Shown: piece by piece, positions 41,231-49,301 of the stretch | Numbering within the stretch: position 1 is the first letter of the stretch | Layout of the letters: each line of letters starts with the position of its first letter | Source of the DNA: JAIEPW01 sp964406035 | GTDB lineage: Bacteria; Acidobacteriota; Terriglobia; Bryobacterales; Bryobacteraceae | Direction: 5' to 3' | Length of the DNA: 64,000 bases | Assembly: GCA_964406035.1 (NCBI GenBank) | Contig: CAYOQB010000003.1 | Span: 1-64,000 of the forward strand | Program-made: the position numbers and the translations under genes | The notes under the pieces: model-generated | Told to the model about the DNA's origin: nothing | Seen by the model: only the letters and a program-made list of their open reading frames with translations | Database searches by the model: none

Positions 41231-42691
41231 TTGGGAACGCTGATTCAATCCATCGAGATTCTCAGCAAGGAGAAGGGAATCGACTCGCAGGTTGTCCTGG
41301 ACGCGGTGAAGGACGCCATGCTGGTGGCTGCGCGCAAGCATTTTCGCACCGCCGAGGATCTGATCGCGGAGTTGGACCCGAAGACCGGCGCCATTCAGAT
41401 TTTCGGCGTGAGGCGGGTGGTGGAGCAGGTGACCGATCCGCTGAAGGAGATGTCGCTCGAGGAGGCGCGCGCCGTGGTTCCCGACGCGCAGTTGGATACC
41501 GAAATCCGATTCCCGAAGCCGACGGAAGGCCTGGGCCGCATTTCCGCCCAGACGGCGAAGCAGGTGATTTTGCAGAAGGTCCGCGAGGCGGAACGCGAGA
41601 ACGTGCATTCGGAGTACTCCGGACGCGTGGGCGAGCTGGTCAACTGCGTGGTGAAGCGAATTGAAGGTCCGGACTTGGTGATGGATCTGGGCAAGACGGA
41701 AGCCCGGCTGCCCAAGAAGGAACAGTCGCGCACGGAGAATTTTTCAGTTGGCGATCGCGTGCGCTGCGTGATCCGCAGCGTGGAGAAGACCGGGAAGAAC
41801 GCGGGCGTGATCGTCTCGCGCGCCGCGCCGGAACTGGTGATGCGCCTGTTCGAGCAGGAAGTGCCGGAGATCTACGACAACACGGTGGTGATCAAGGCTT
41901 GCGCGCGGGAAGCGGGCGAGCGCACCAAAATCGCGGTGTGGAGCCGGGACCGCGACGTGGACAGCGTCGGCGCCTGCGTCGGCATGAAGGGGATGCGCGT
42001 GCAGTCGATCATCCGCGAGTTGCGCGGGGAAAAGATCGACATCATCGAGTTTTCCGACGATCCGGTATCGTTCGCGACGCACGCCCTCAGCCCGGCGAAG
42101 ATTTCGAGGGTGACGGTGCTCGATCCGCTGGAACGGCACATGGAAGTGATCGTGGACGACAGCCAGCTTTCGCTGGCGATCGGCAAGAAGGGCCAGAACG
42201 TCCGGCTGGCGGCCAAGCTGCTGGGCTGGAAGATCGACATCAAGAGCGAGGAAGAGAAGCGGCAGGAAGTGGAGTCGCAGATGGCGGCGCTGGTGGTGCC
42301 GGGCGCTCCGGTGTCGGCGCTGCTCGAATACGGCCTCACCGAAGAGATTCTGGAAAAGCTGTCGGAAGCCGGGATCGCGACCGTGGAGAAGCTGGGCTAC
42401 ATGACGCCCGAAGATCTGGAAGCGATTCCGGGCATCGGCGCGAAGATGGTGGAGCGGATTCAATCCGCGGTGGTCGGCTATTACGGGCAGTTCGAGGGAA
42501 GTGTGGATTCGCCGCCGCCAGCCGCGGCGGTGGAAGCGCCGGTGGAAGTGCTTGCGGAGCCACCCGCGGAACCGGAAGCGTCGGAGCCTCCTGCCGACGC
42601 CGAGGTAGCGGGGGCGGACGAACCGGCGACGGACGCGCTGCCGCCGGAAGGCGATCTGGAGCAACCGAGAGAGTCGCCAAGCGGGATTTGA
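41231..42691 (+). CDS. nusA: Transcription termination/antitermination factor NusA
   Basis: The protein has 486 residues from TTG 41231, with AGAGGT about 9 bases upstream. Order of domains: RNA-polymerase-binding N-domain (1-135), S1 domain (about 136-200, YSGRVGELVNCVVKRIEG), KH1 and KH2 (about 200-345, including CVGMKGMRVQSIIRELRGEKIDI and the second-KH IGKKGQNVRLAAKLLGW). One C-terminal helix-hairpin-helix acidic repeat follows (about 360-420, EDLEAIPGIGAKMVERIQ), then a low-complexity Pro/Glu/Ala tail. It controls pausing, termination and antitermination. Placement after rimP and before infB is the standard bacterial order; ylxR and ylxQ are absent. Confidence 0.95.
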   Translation: MGTLIQSIEILSKEKGIDSQVVLDAVKDAMLVAARKHFRTAEDLIAELDPKTGAIQIFGVRRVVEQVTDPLKEMSLEEARAVVPDAQLDTEIRFPKPTEGLGRISAQTAKQVILQKVREAERENVHSEYSGRVGELVNCVVKRIEGPDLVMDLGKTEARLPKKEQSRTENFSVGDRVRCVIRSVEKTGKNAGVIVSRAAPELVMRLFEQEVPEIYDNTVVIKACAREAGERTKIAVWSRDRDVDSVGACVGMKGMRVQSIIRELRGEKIDIIEFSDDPVSFATHALSPAKISRVTVLDPLERHMEVIVDDSQLSLAIGKKGQNVRLAAKLLGWKIDIKSEEEKRQEVESQMAALVVPGAPVSALLEYGLTEEILEKLSEAGIATVEKLGYMTPEDLEAIPGIGAKMVERIQSAVVGYYGQFEGSVDSPPPAAAVEAPVEVLAEPPAEPEASEPPADAEVAGADEPATDALPPEGDLEQPRESPSGI

Positions 42692-42812
42692 TAGGATAGG
42701 GAACGCGGAGTGAGGGGCTCGGGGCTCGCCTCGCCATTGATTTTGGGGTAGTTGGGAGCAGCAATCGAAGCGAACCAAAGGAGGGAGCGCTTTCGAGAAG
42801 TAGTCGTTTAGT

Positions 42813-45776
42813 ATGAGTAAAATCCGGATCAACGAGCTGGCGCGGGAGCTGGAAGTAAAGCCGAACCGCATTCTCGAGCTTCTGCCAGAGCTCGGCATCA
42901 GCGACAAGAAAACGCATTCGAGTTCACTAGACGACGACGTCGCCGACATGATCCGGCGTCATGTGAGCGGTGCGCCTCATGAGCGGGAGCAGCACGGCTA
43001 CGATCACGACAGCGGCTCCAACGGAAGCGGTCCGGATACGCACGCCGCGGTAGCGGAGCCGGAAGTCGAGCAGCCGCGCGGAGTTGCGGAAGCGCCGCGA
43101 GCCGTGGAAGCGGTTCCGGCGGAAGCGCAAGAGCCCGAACCAGCCGTCCGGCAGCCGGCTCCGGAAGCAGTGGTGGAAACCGCGCCGGTCCGGCCGGCCG
43201 CGCCGCTGCGTCCCCCGCTGGCGTCCGGAACACATGCGGCAACGCCGCCTCGCGAAATCCCCTCCATGCCGGTAACGCCGCGCGAGCCGCAGCCGAGACC
43301 GGAAGCGGCCACACTGCGTCCGCCGGTTGCTCCCCGGCCGCAGGGAATCCCGGCGCGTCCGGTGCCGTCGGCGCCGGCGACTCGTCCGGGCCAGATCTTA
43401 TCGGGACCGCGGCAGCCGCTGCCGCCGGAGGCGGGCGAGATGACGCGTCCCGCCGCGCCGGGACCGGCGATGCCGAGACAGGTTCCAAGCATTCCCACGC
43501 CGCCGCGGCAAGCTCCGGCGCGTCCGGCGGCTCCGCCGCCGCAGGCAGCGCCGCCGGCACAACCCGGCGCTCCGCAACCGCCGCCGCAACGTCCCGCGGG
43601 GTTGGCGGGACAACCCGCCGCTCGTCCGGTGGTGCCGCCGCGTCCCGACATGGTGGCGCGATTGAACAAGACCGGTCCGGGCGCGCCGCAGGCTTTGCGG
43701 CCTCCCATGCCTGGCCGGCCCACCAGCACGCCGCGGCCGGGACAGCCGATTTACACCGGTCCGGTGCGTCCGGGCCAGCCGTTGCGTCCCGGAACCCCCG
43801 GCGCGCCGGGTCCGGGCGGACGCCCGCAGCGGCCCCGCACGATGCATCCGACATCGGGAGGCGGTCTCCGGCCGGAAATGCCCGCGCCGATGCCCACCGA
43901 TCCTCAGCGCCGGCTGCAAACCAAGCCCGGCGCTCGCGATGCCGGACGGCGACGCGAGGAGGAAGAGCGCAGCCTGCGTCCGGAGCGGCGGCGCAATGAG
44001 CCCGCGGCCCCGCCGCCGATCGACCGCGAAATTACGATTTCCGAAGGCATCACGGTCAAGGAACTAGCCGACAAGCTGGGCGTGAAGGCCAACCTGGTGA
44101 TCAAGAAACTGGTGGAGAAGAAGATTTTCGCCACCATCAACCAGAGCCTGGATGTGAAGCTGGCCGAGGAGATGTCGCGAGCCTTCGGGGCCTCCACCAA
44201 CAAGATCAGCTACGAAGAAGAATCGACGCACGACATCCAGCAGACGGAAGTGGAAGTGGACCGTGTCCGGCGCGCCCCGGTGGTGACCATCATGGGCCAC
44301 GTCGATCACGGCAAGACATCACTGCTGGACGCCATCCGTTCGGCGAATGTCGCCGCCAAGGAAGCCGGCGGCATCACCCAGCATATCGGCGCGTATCACG
44401 TGGTGAAGAACGATCGCAAGATCGTGTTCATCGACACTCCGGGCCACGAGGCGTTCACGCGCATGCGAGCCCGCGGCGCCAAGGTCACCGACATCGTCAT
44501 CCTGGTGGTGGCGGCGGACGACGGCGTGATGCCCCAGACGCTCGAGGCGATCGACCACGCCAAGGCGGCCAAGGTTCCCATCATTGTCGCCATCAACAAG
44601 ATCGACAAGGCCGACGCGATGCCGGAGCGCATCAAGCAGCAACTGGCGGATCGCGGATTGCTCTCCGAGGATTGGGGCGGCGATACGGTTATGGTCCCGG
44701 TGTCGGCCAAGGCGCGCACCAACCTGGATCTGCTGCTGGAGATGATTCTGCTGGTGGCCGATCTGCAGGACCTGAAGGCGAATCCGGCGCGTCCCGGAAT
44801 GGGCAACGTGCTCGAAGCCAAGCTGGACAAGGGACGCGGCCCGGTGGCCACCGTCCTGGTTCAGAACGGCACCATGCGCGTGGGCGATTACTTCATCTGC
44901 GGCAGCGTGTTCGGCAAGGTTCGCGCGATGTTCAACGACTGGGGCGAACCGGTGAAGGAAGCCGAGCCGTCGACGCCGGTGGAGGTGCTCGGACTGGAAG
45001 CTCTGCCGGAGGTCGGCGACACGTTCCAGGTGGTGACGGATACCGCCAAGGCCAAGCAGATCGTGATGTACCGCGAGACGAAGGCCCGCGAAGTGGCGAT
45101 GGCCAAGACCCGGATCACGCTCGATCAGCTCCATTCGCAACTGCGCGAGGGCGAGCAGAAAGAGCTGAACATCATCGTCAAGACGGATGTGGGCGGCACC
45201 GCGGAAGTGCTGTCGGACACGCTGCAGAAGCTGTCGAACGAGAAGGTGAAGATCCGCGTGATCCACTCCGGCGTGGGCGCGATCACGGAGACGGACATCC
45301 TGCTGGCCTCGGCGTCGGAGGCGATCATCATCGGCTTCAACGTGCGTCCGGAGCGGAACGCGGCCGCGCTGGCGGAGCAGGAAAAGGTGGACGTCCGCCT
45401 GCACACCATCATTTACAACCTGACGGACGAGATCAAGAAGGCCATGACCGGCCTGCTGGAGCCCGTTTACAAGGAAGCTTACAAGGGCCGCGCGGAAGTG
45501 CGCGAGACCTTCCGCATCACCAAGGTGGGCAACGTGGCCGGCTGCATGGTGCTGGACGGCGTGATCACCCGCGACAGCGAAGTGCGCGTGCTGCGCGACA
45601 ACGTGGTGGTCCATACCGGGCGCATCGAGTCGCTGAAGCGGTTCAAGAACGACGCCAGCGAAGTGAAGTCCGGCTTTGAGTGCGGCATCACCATCGCGAA
45701 CTACAGCGACGTGAAGCCCGGCGACATCTTCGAGTGCTTCGTCACCGAGAAGGTGGCGCAGGAAGCGTTCGTCTAA
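42813..45776 (+). CDS. infB: Translation initiation factor IF-2
   Basis: The protein has 987 residues. An N-terminal IF2_N helix domain (1-45, INELARELEVKPNRILELLPELG) is followed by an extreme Pro/Ala/Gly/Arg-rich linker to about residue 400. A second IF2_N (ISEGITVKELADKLGVKANLV) precedes the G domain: P-loop GHVDHGKTS near 495, DTPGHEAF, NKIDKAD and SAKA. Domains II-IV follow with the fMet-tRNA-binding C-terminal domain ending GDIFECFVTEKVAQEAFV. A TAG stop four codons upstream fixes the ATG as the start. It is long for the family because of the linker. The next gene is reverse-oriented. Confidence 0.96.
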   Translation: MSKIRINELARELEVKPNRILELLPELGISDKKTHSSSLDDDVADMIRRHVSGAPHEREQHGYDHDSGSNGSGPDTHAAVAEPEVEQPRGVAEAPRAVEAVPAEAQEPEPAVRQPAPEAVVETAPVRPAAPLRPPLASGTHAATPPREIPSMPVTPREPQPRPEAATLRPPVAPRPQGIPARPVPSAPATRPGQILSGPRQPLPPEAGEMTRPAAPGPAMPRQVPSIPTPPRQAPARPAAPPPQAAPPAQPGAPQPPPQRPAGLAGQPAARPVVPPRPDMVARLNKTGPGAPQALRPPMPGRPTSTPRPGQPIYTGPVRPGQPLRPGTPGAPGPGGRPQRPRTMHPTSGGGLRPEMPAPMPTDPQRRLQTKPGARDAGRRREEEERSLRPERRRNEPAAPPPIDREITISEGITVKELADKLGVKANLVIKKLVEKKIFATINQSLDVKLAEEMSRAFGASTNKISYEEESTHDIQQTEVEVDRVRRAPVVTIMGHVDHGKTSLLDAIRSANVAAKEAGGITQHIGAYHVVKNDRKIVFIDTPGHEAFTRMRARGAKVTDIVILVVAADDGVMPQTLEAIDHAKAAKVPIIVAINKIDKADAMPERIKQQLADRGLLSEDWGGDTVMVPVSAKARTNLDLLLEMILLVADLQDLKANPARPGMGNVLEAKLDKGRGPVATVLVQNGTMRVGDYFICGSVFGKVRAMFNDWGEPVKEAEPSTPVEVLGLEALPEVGDTFQVVTDTAKAKQIVMYRETKAREVAMAKTRITLDQLHSQLREGEQKELNIIVKTDVGGTAEVLSDTLQKLSNEKVKIRVIHSGVGAITETDILLASASEAIIIGFNVRPERNAAALAEQEKVDVRLHTIIYNLTDEIKKAMTGLLEPVYKEAYKGRAEVRETFRITKVGNVAGCMVLDGVITRDSEVRVLRDNVVVHTGRIESLKRFKNDASEVKSGFECGITIANYSDVKPGDIFECFVTEKVAQEAFV

Positions 45777-45788
45777 CCGGATCGAGGG

Positions 45789-48221
45789 TTACTCAGCGCG
45801 AATGGTGTCCGCGGGATTCAACCGCGCCACGCGCAACGCCGGGGCCATGGTCCCGAACACGGTGAGCAGCGCAACACTCAGGGAAACCGCGGCTAGCGTC
45901 AGCGGATCTTCCGAACGAACACCCCACAGGAAGGATTTGATGAGTCCGCCCATCGCCAGCGCGGCGAGCACGCCGAAGGCGGCCCCCACGCCCACCCACG
46001 CGATGGCGGGACGGACCGCCGCGCCGATTGCGTCACCAGTGCTCGCGCCAAGCGCCATGCGGATGCCGAGCTCGCGTTTGCGGGACGTCACCAGATTCGC
46101 GGTCATGCCGTAGATTCCGAGGGCCGTCAGCAGCGCCGCCAGAGCGGCCAGCGCGCCCAGCAGGATGCTCAGCAGTCGTTCCAGCCGCAGCGTCCCGGCC
46201 TTGATCTCATCCAGACGCTGGAACTTGGCTACCGGAAGCAGCGGGTCCACCTGTTCCATGGCGGATCGAACTTTCTCGGCCATTTGGGCTTGTGGCATGG
46301 CTCCGCGAACCACCCAATTGGGCGAGAACCAACCGTGCACCAGGTTCAGGAAATCGGCCGGCGCCTGCGTCACGGGAATGTAGAGCGACGGAACCGGCGC
46401 GAGCGGTCCCAGGTTGCCCCAGCCGGGACGCTGCTGGACATCGCCGACGACGCCGATCACCTGCGCGCGGAGGTCGCGACCCAACTGCACCATCTGTCCC
46501 AGCGGCTCGGCGTCCTTGAGATACGCCTGGCGGAAGGCCTCATTGATCACGGCGACCGGCGCGGTATCGGCGCGATCGGCATCGGAGATCCAGCGGCCGG
46601 CGCGCAGCGGGATGCGCAGCGCGTCGAGCAGGCCCGGCGAGGCGTAGGTCAGGTTGGTGAGTCCCGGACGCCCGCTTTCGGCGTCCTTCAACTGCCGCAG
46701 CGGCATGTTCAGACCGCGCTCGAAGGGAAGGCTGAGTGTGACCGCGGCGGCTTCCACTCCGGGCGAATTCGCCAGGTTGATGAGGGTGCGATCCACCAGC
46801 TTGCGCACGTCCGCGGCGTCGGCGTAGCGGGCATCCTGCAGCGAGAAGCGCGCGGTGAGAACGTTGCGCGAATCGAAGCCGGGGTCGAGCGTCCAGAGGT
46901 GATGGAAGGAGCGGATCAGGAGTCCCGCGCCGGCGAGCAGCGTCACGGTGAGCGCGGCCTGCAGCGCCAGCATCGCCCCCATGGAAAAGAATCGCTGTGC
47001 GCCGGCGATGCTGCGCCCGCCACCGGCCGGGCGGAGCTCGGCGCGGCGGGCTTGCAGAGCGGGCAGGGTGCCGAACACCGCCGCGGCGAGGGTGGCCAGC
47101 AGGCTGGCGCCGGCCAGCGTGGTCAGGTCTAGCGTCGCGGTTTCCACGAACGGGAACAGATCCCCGGCCAGTGCTTGCAAGCCGCGCAGGGCAGCCGCCC
47201 CAATCGCGACCGCAGCCGCGCCGCCCAGCAGGGCGAGCAGCAGGCTCTCCGCCAGCAATTGCCGCACGATCGCCGCCGGGCTCGCGCCCAGGGCCAGTCG
47301 CGTGGCGATCTCGCCCGTGCGCCGCGAGGTCCGCTCCAGCACCAAGCCGCTGACATTCACACATCCCAACAAAAGCAGGACGCCCACCGCGGCCCACAGC
47401 AGTGTCACGGGCTTGCGCATTTGGGAGGTCATGCCCTGCCGCAAGGGGATCAAGCCGAGGCGCGCTTCGGAATTGGCCGGCAACGAGCGGGCGCGGATCA
47501 GATCGGCGGTAAGCCCGCCCAGTTGTCCTTCGGCTTGCGCCAGGGTCGCGCCCGGCTTCAGGCGTCCGACAATGGCATAGTTGGTCCCGCTGCCTTCGCC
47601 TTTGGTGCTGGGCTTCAGGGGGGTCCAGAGGTCGGCGAGCGTGCTGGACCGGAAGCCGGCGGGCATCACGCCAATGACGGTGTAAGGCTCGCCGCGAAGC
47701 AACACGGCCCTGCCGATCACGCCGGGATCGCTGGCGAGCGTGGTTTGCCACAGGCGATGGCTCAAGATGGCGGCGCGTGGACCTCCTTCACGGTCCTCGG
47801 AGGCATCGAACTCGCGGCCCAGCACGGGGGCAACTCCGAGAACACGGAAGAAGCCCGCCGAGACGCGCTGCTGTTGCACGTATCCAGGCGTCCTGCCGGC
47901 GGTGTAATTCACGCCGGTGGTCCAATCGGAGAAGACGGCGGCATCCAGGGCGGTGGCGCCGTCGCGGATCGCCTCCCACGAGCGGCCGTCCTGCGATTGC
48001 TGCTGTCCGTCCGCGCCGCGGGCGCGGAAACTGGTTACCACCTGAAACAGGCGGTCCGGCTCCGGATAGGGCAGCGGGCGCAGGAACATGGCGCTGCCGA
48101 CCGACAGGATGGCCGTGTTTGCGCCCAGGCACAGTCCCAGAATGGCGATCGCGAAGAACGCGTATCCCGTCGAATTCCAGAGCAGCCGCGCCGCGTATCG
48201 CAGGTCCCGCCAGATGTTCAT
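45789..48221 (-). CDS. ADOP-type (MacB/FtsX-like) ABC permease, orphan
   Basis: The protein has 810 residues with the same architecture as the other three in the window: DLRYAARLLWNSTGYAFFAIAILGL (in two parts, cytoplasmic 1-18 and membrane helix 19-40), MacB_PCD periplasmic domain, FtsX block (about 275-415), second periplasmic region, and C-terminal FtsX block with SRKRELGIRMALGAS and a last cytoplasmic ARLNPADTIRAE. It is reverse to infB, 12 bases from its stop. GGGAAAT lies before the ATG. No ATPase gene is nearby. It is the first of the genes that separate infB from ylxP. Confidence 0.9.
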   Translation of the reverse strand: MNIWRDLRYAARLLWNSTGYAFFAIAILGLCLGANTAILSVGSAMFLRPLPYPEPDRLFQVVTSFRARGADGQQQSQDGRSWEAIRDGATALDAAVFSDWTTGVNYTAGRTPGYVQQQRVSAGFFRVLGVAPVLGREFDASEDREGGPRAAILSHRLWQTTLASDPGVIGRAVLLRGEPYTVIGVMPAGFRSSTLADLWTPLKPSTKGEGSGTNYAIVGRLKPGATLAQAEGQLGGLTADLIRARSLPANSEARLGLIPLRQGMTSQMRKPVTLLWAAVGVLLLLGCVNVSGLVLERTSRRTGEIATRLALGASPAAIVRQLLAESLLLALLGGAAAVAIGAAALRGLQALAGDLFPFVETATLDLTTLAGASLLATLAAAVFGTLPALQARRAELRPAGGGRSIAGAQRFFSMGAMLALQAALTVTLLAGAGLLIRSFHHLWTLDPGFDSRNVLTARFSLQDARYADAADVRKLVDRTLINLANSPGVEAAAVTLSLPFERGLNMPLRQLKDAESGRPGLTNLTYASPGLLDALRIPLRAGRWISDADRADTAPVAVINEAFRQAYLKDAEPLGQMVQLGRDLRAQVIGVVGDVQQRPGWGNLGPLAPVPSLYIPVTQAPADFLNLVHGWFSPNWVVRGAMPQAQMAEKVRSAMEQVDPLLPVAKFQRLDEIKAGTLRLERLLSILLGALAALAALLTALGIYGMTANLVTSRKRELGIRMALGASTGDAIGAAVRPAIAWVGVGAAFGVLAALAMGGLIKSFLWGVRSEDPLTLAAVSLSVALLTVFGTMAPALRVARLNPADTIRAE

Positions 48222-48285
48222 CGCCGATTTCCCTGTTGCTGATACGAGGCAAATCGGCGATGGTTCCCCGGCCGGGGCGGAAAAG

Positions 48286-48867
48286 TTAGCGTGCGGCCAG
48301 ACGCCGGCGCGCGATCAGCGCCGCGAGCCCGGCAGCCGCCAGCGCGATCGTGGACGGCTCCGGCACGGGGGCGATATCGCCCCGGATCTCGCCGCCCGGG
48401 AAGGTCTCGGTGTGGATGTTGAAGTAGGACCTGCCCTGGTTGGCGTCCATCGCCGCGCGCAAGGCTTGGAAGGCGCTGGCCACGGTTCCGCCGTTGGCCG
48501 TCACAAACGCGGCGCGGAACGGGTTGACCACATCCAGGTCCCAGGAGTTCATGTAAGACCCGGAGACCGGACGCGGGCTGTCGGCGAGCCAGAGGTCGAT
48601 GGCGATGCCCGCGTTGCCCGGCGGGGTGGCGACGCAGCAATGAATGTGCGCCATGGTGGAGATGGAGGTCAGGCCGCTCCAGTTCATCATCACGGAAAGG
48701 ATGTTGGTGTCCGTGTCATAGCGGATTTCGCCGAAGCCGGTGGCAGGCGTATTCACAGGTGGAATTTCCTGGCCTCCGGTCAGTGTAGCGGCCCACAGAA
48801 TGGTTGCGGCGTTTCCCGCGACCACGCTGGAGCAGAGCAAAAGCGCGACTCCCAGAGTGCGTTTCAA
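48286..48867 (-). CDS. CHRD-domain protein with PEP-CTERM sorting signal
   Basis: The protein has 193 residues. A signal peptide (MKRTLGVALLLCSSVVAGNA) leads to a CHRD domain: ATLTGGQEIPPVNTPATGFG, MAHIHCCVATPPGNAGIAI and YFNIHTETFPGGEIRGDI. Residues 168-190 form a PEP-CTERM tail: the VPEPSTIAL motif, a hydrophobic helix and RRRLA. PEP-CTERM proteins are processed by an exosortase and placed at the cell surface or released with exopolysaccharide. CHRD domains are extracellular beta modules of unclear function. A GGAGGAA site precedes the ATG. It reads in the same direction as the ADOP permease, 64 bases upstream. Confidence 0.9.
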   Translation of the reverse strand: MKRTLGVALLLCSSVVAGNAATILWAATLTGGQEIPPVNTPATGFGEIRYDTDTNILSVMMNWSGLTSISTMAHIHCCVATPPGNAGIAIDLWLADSPRPVSGSYMNSWDLDVVNPFRAAFVTANGGTVASAFQALRAAMDANQGRSYFNIHTETFPGGEIRGDIAPVPEPSTIALAAAGLAALIARRRLAAR

Positions 48868-48997
48868 GGTCGTTCCTCCGATTCGCTGGAGCCCGGTTCG
48901 AGCAGGCTAGCCCCAACGTTAACCCGGCCGGGCCATCGTTTCAATCCCCGCGGACGCACGGCGGTATGCTGGCGCACACTGGCTCGAGTTGGCGCGT

Positions 48998-49003
48998 TAG
49001 AAT
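48998..49003 (+). promoter_or_regulatory. -10-like hexamer TAGAAT before ylxP
   Basis: TAGAAT ends 10 bases before the ATG of the DUF503 gene and differs from consensus at one base. It would give this gene its own promoter, which is needed because the genes upstream run in the opposite direction. Confidence 0.45.
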
Positions 49004-49013
49004 CAGACCGGAC

Positions 49014-49301
49014 ATGCCCGCCGTCGGCGTTCTGATTCTTGAAATCCACGTGGAAGACGCCCACTCGCTGAAGGATAAGCGCAGTGTCGTCAAGGGGTTG
49101 AAGGACCGGCTGCGGGTCAGGTTCAACGTCAGCGTGGCGGAGATCGACGGCCACGACACCTGGCAGCGCAGCGTGATCGCCGTGGCCGCGGTGTCCAAGG
49201 ACAAAGCCTTCGCCGAGCAGGTGTTGCAGAGCGCCGAACGCGAAGCCGCCCATTTCCTGGGCGGCATGCTGACGGGCACATCCTTGGAGTGGCTGGGTTA
49301 A
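49014..49301 (+). CDS. ylxP: DUF503/YlxP family protein
   Basis: The protein has 95 residues from ATG 49014 (MPAVGVLILEIHVEDAHSLKDKRSVVK), a near-perfect match in length and pattern to DUF503, where HSLKDKRxxxK is the signature; the longer upstream frame has no family features. DUF503/YlxP is usually encoded between infB and rbfA. Here it has that place in order, but with reverse-oriented genes on both sides. It is believed to act with RbfA in ribosome assembly, without firm proof. Its last 4 bases overlap the convergent ADOP permease gene. Confidence 0.9.
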   Translation: MPAVGVLILEIHVEDAHSLKDKRSVVKGLKDRLRVRFNVSVAEIDGHDTWQRSVIAVAAVSKDKAFAEQVLQSAEREAAHFLGGMLTGTSLEWLG

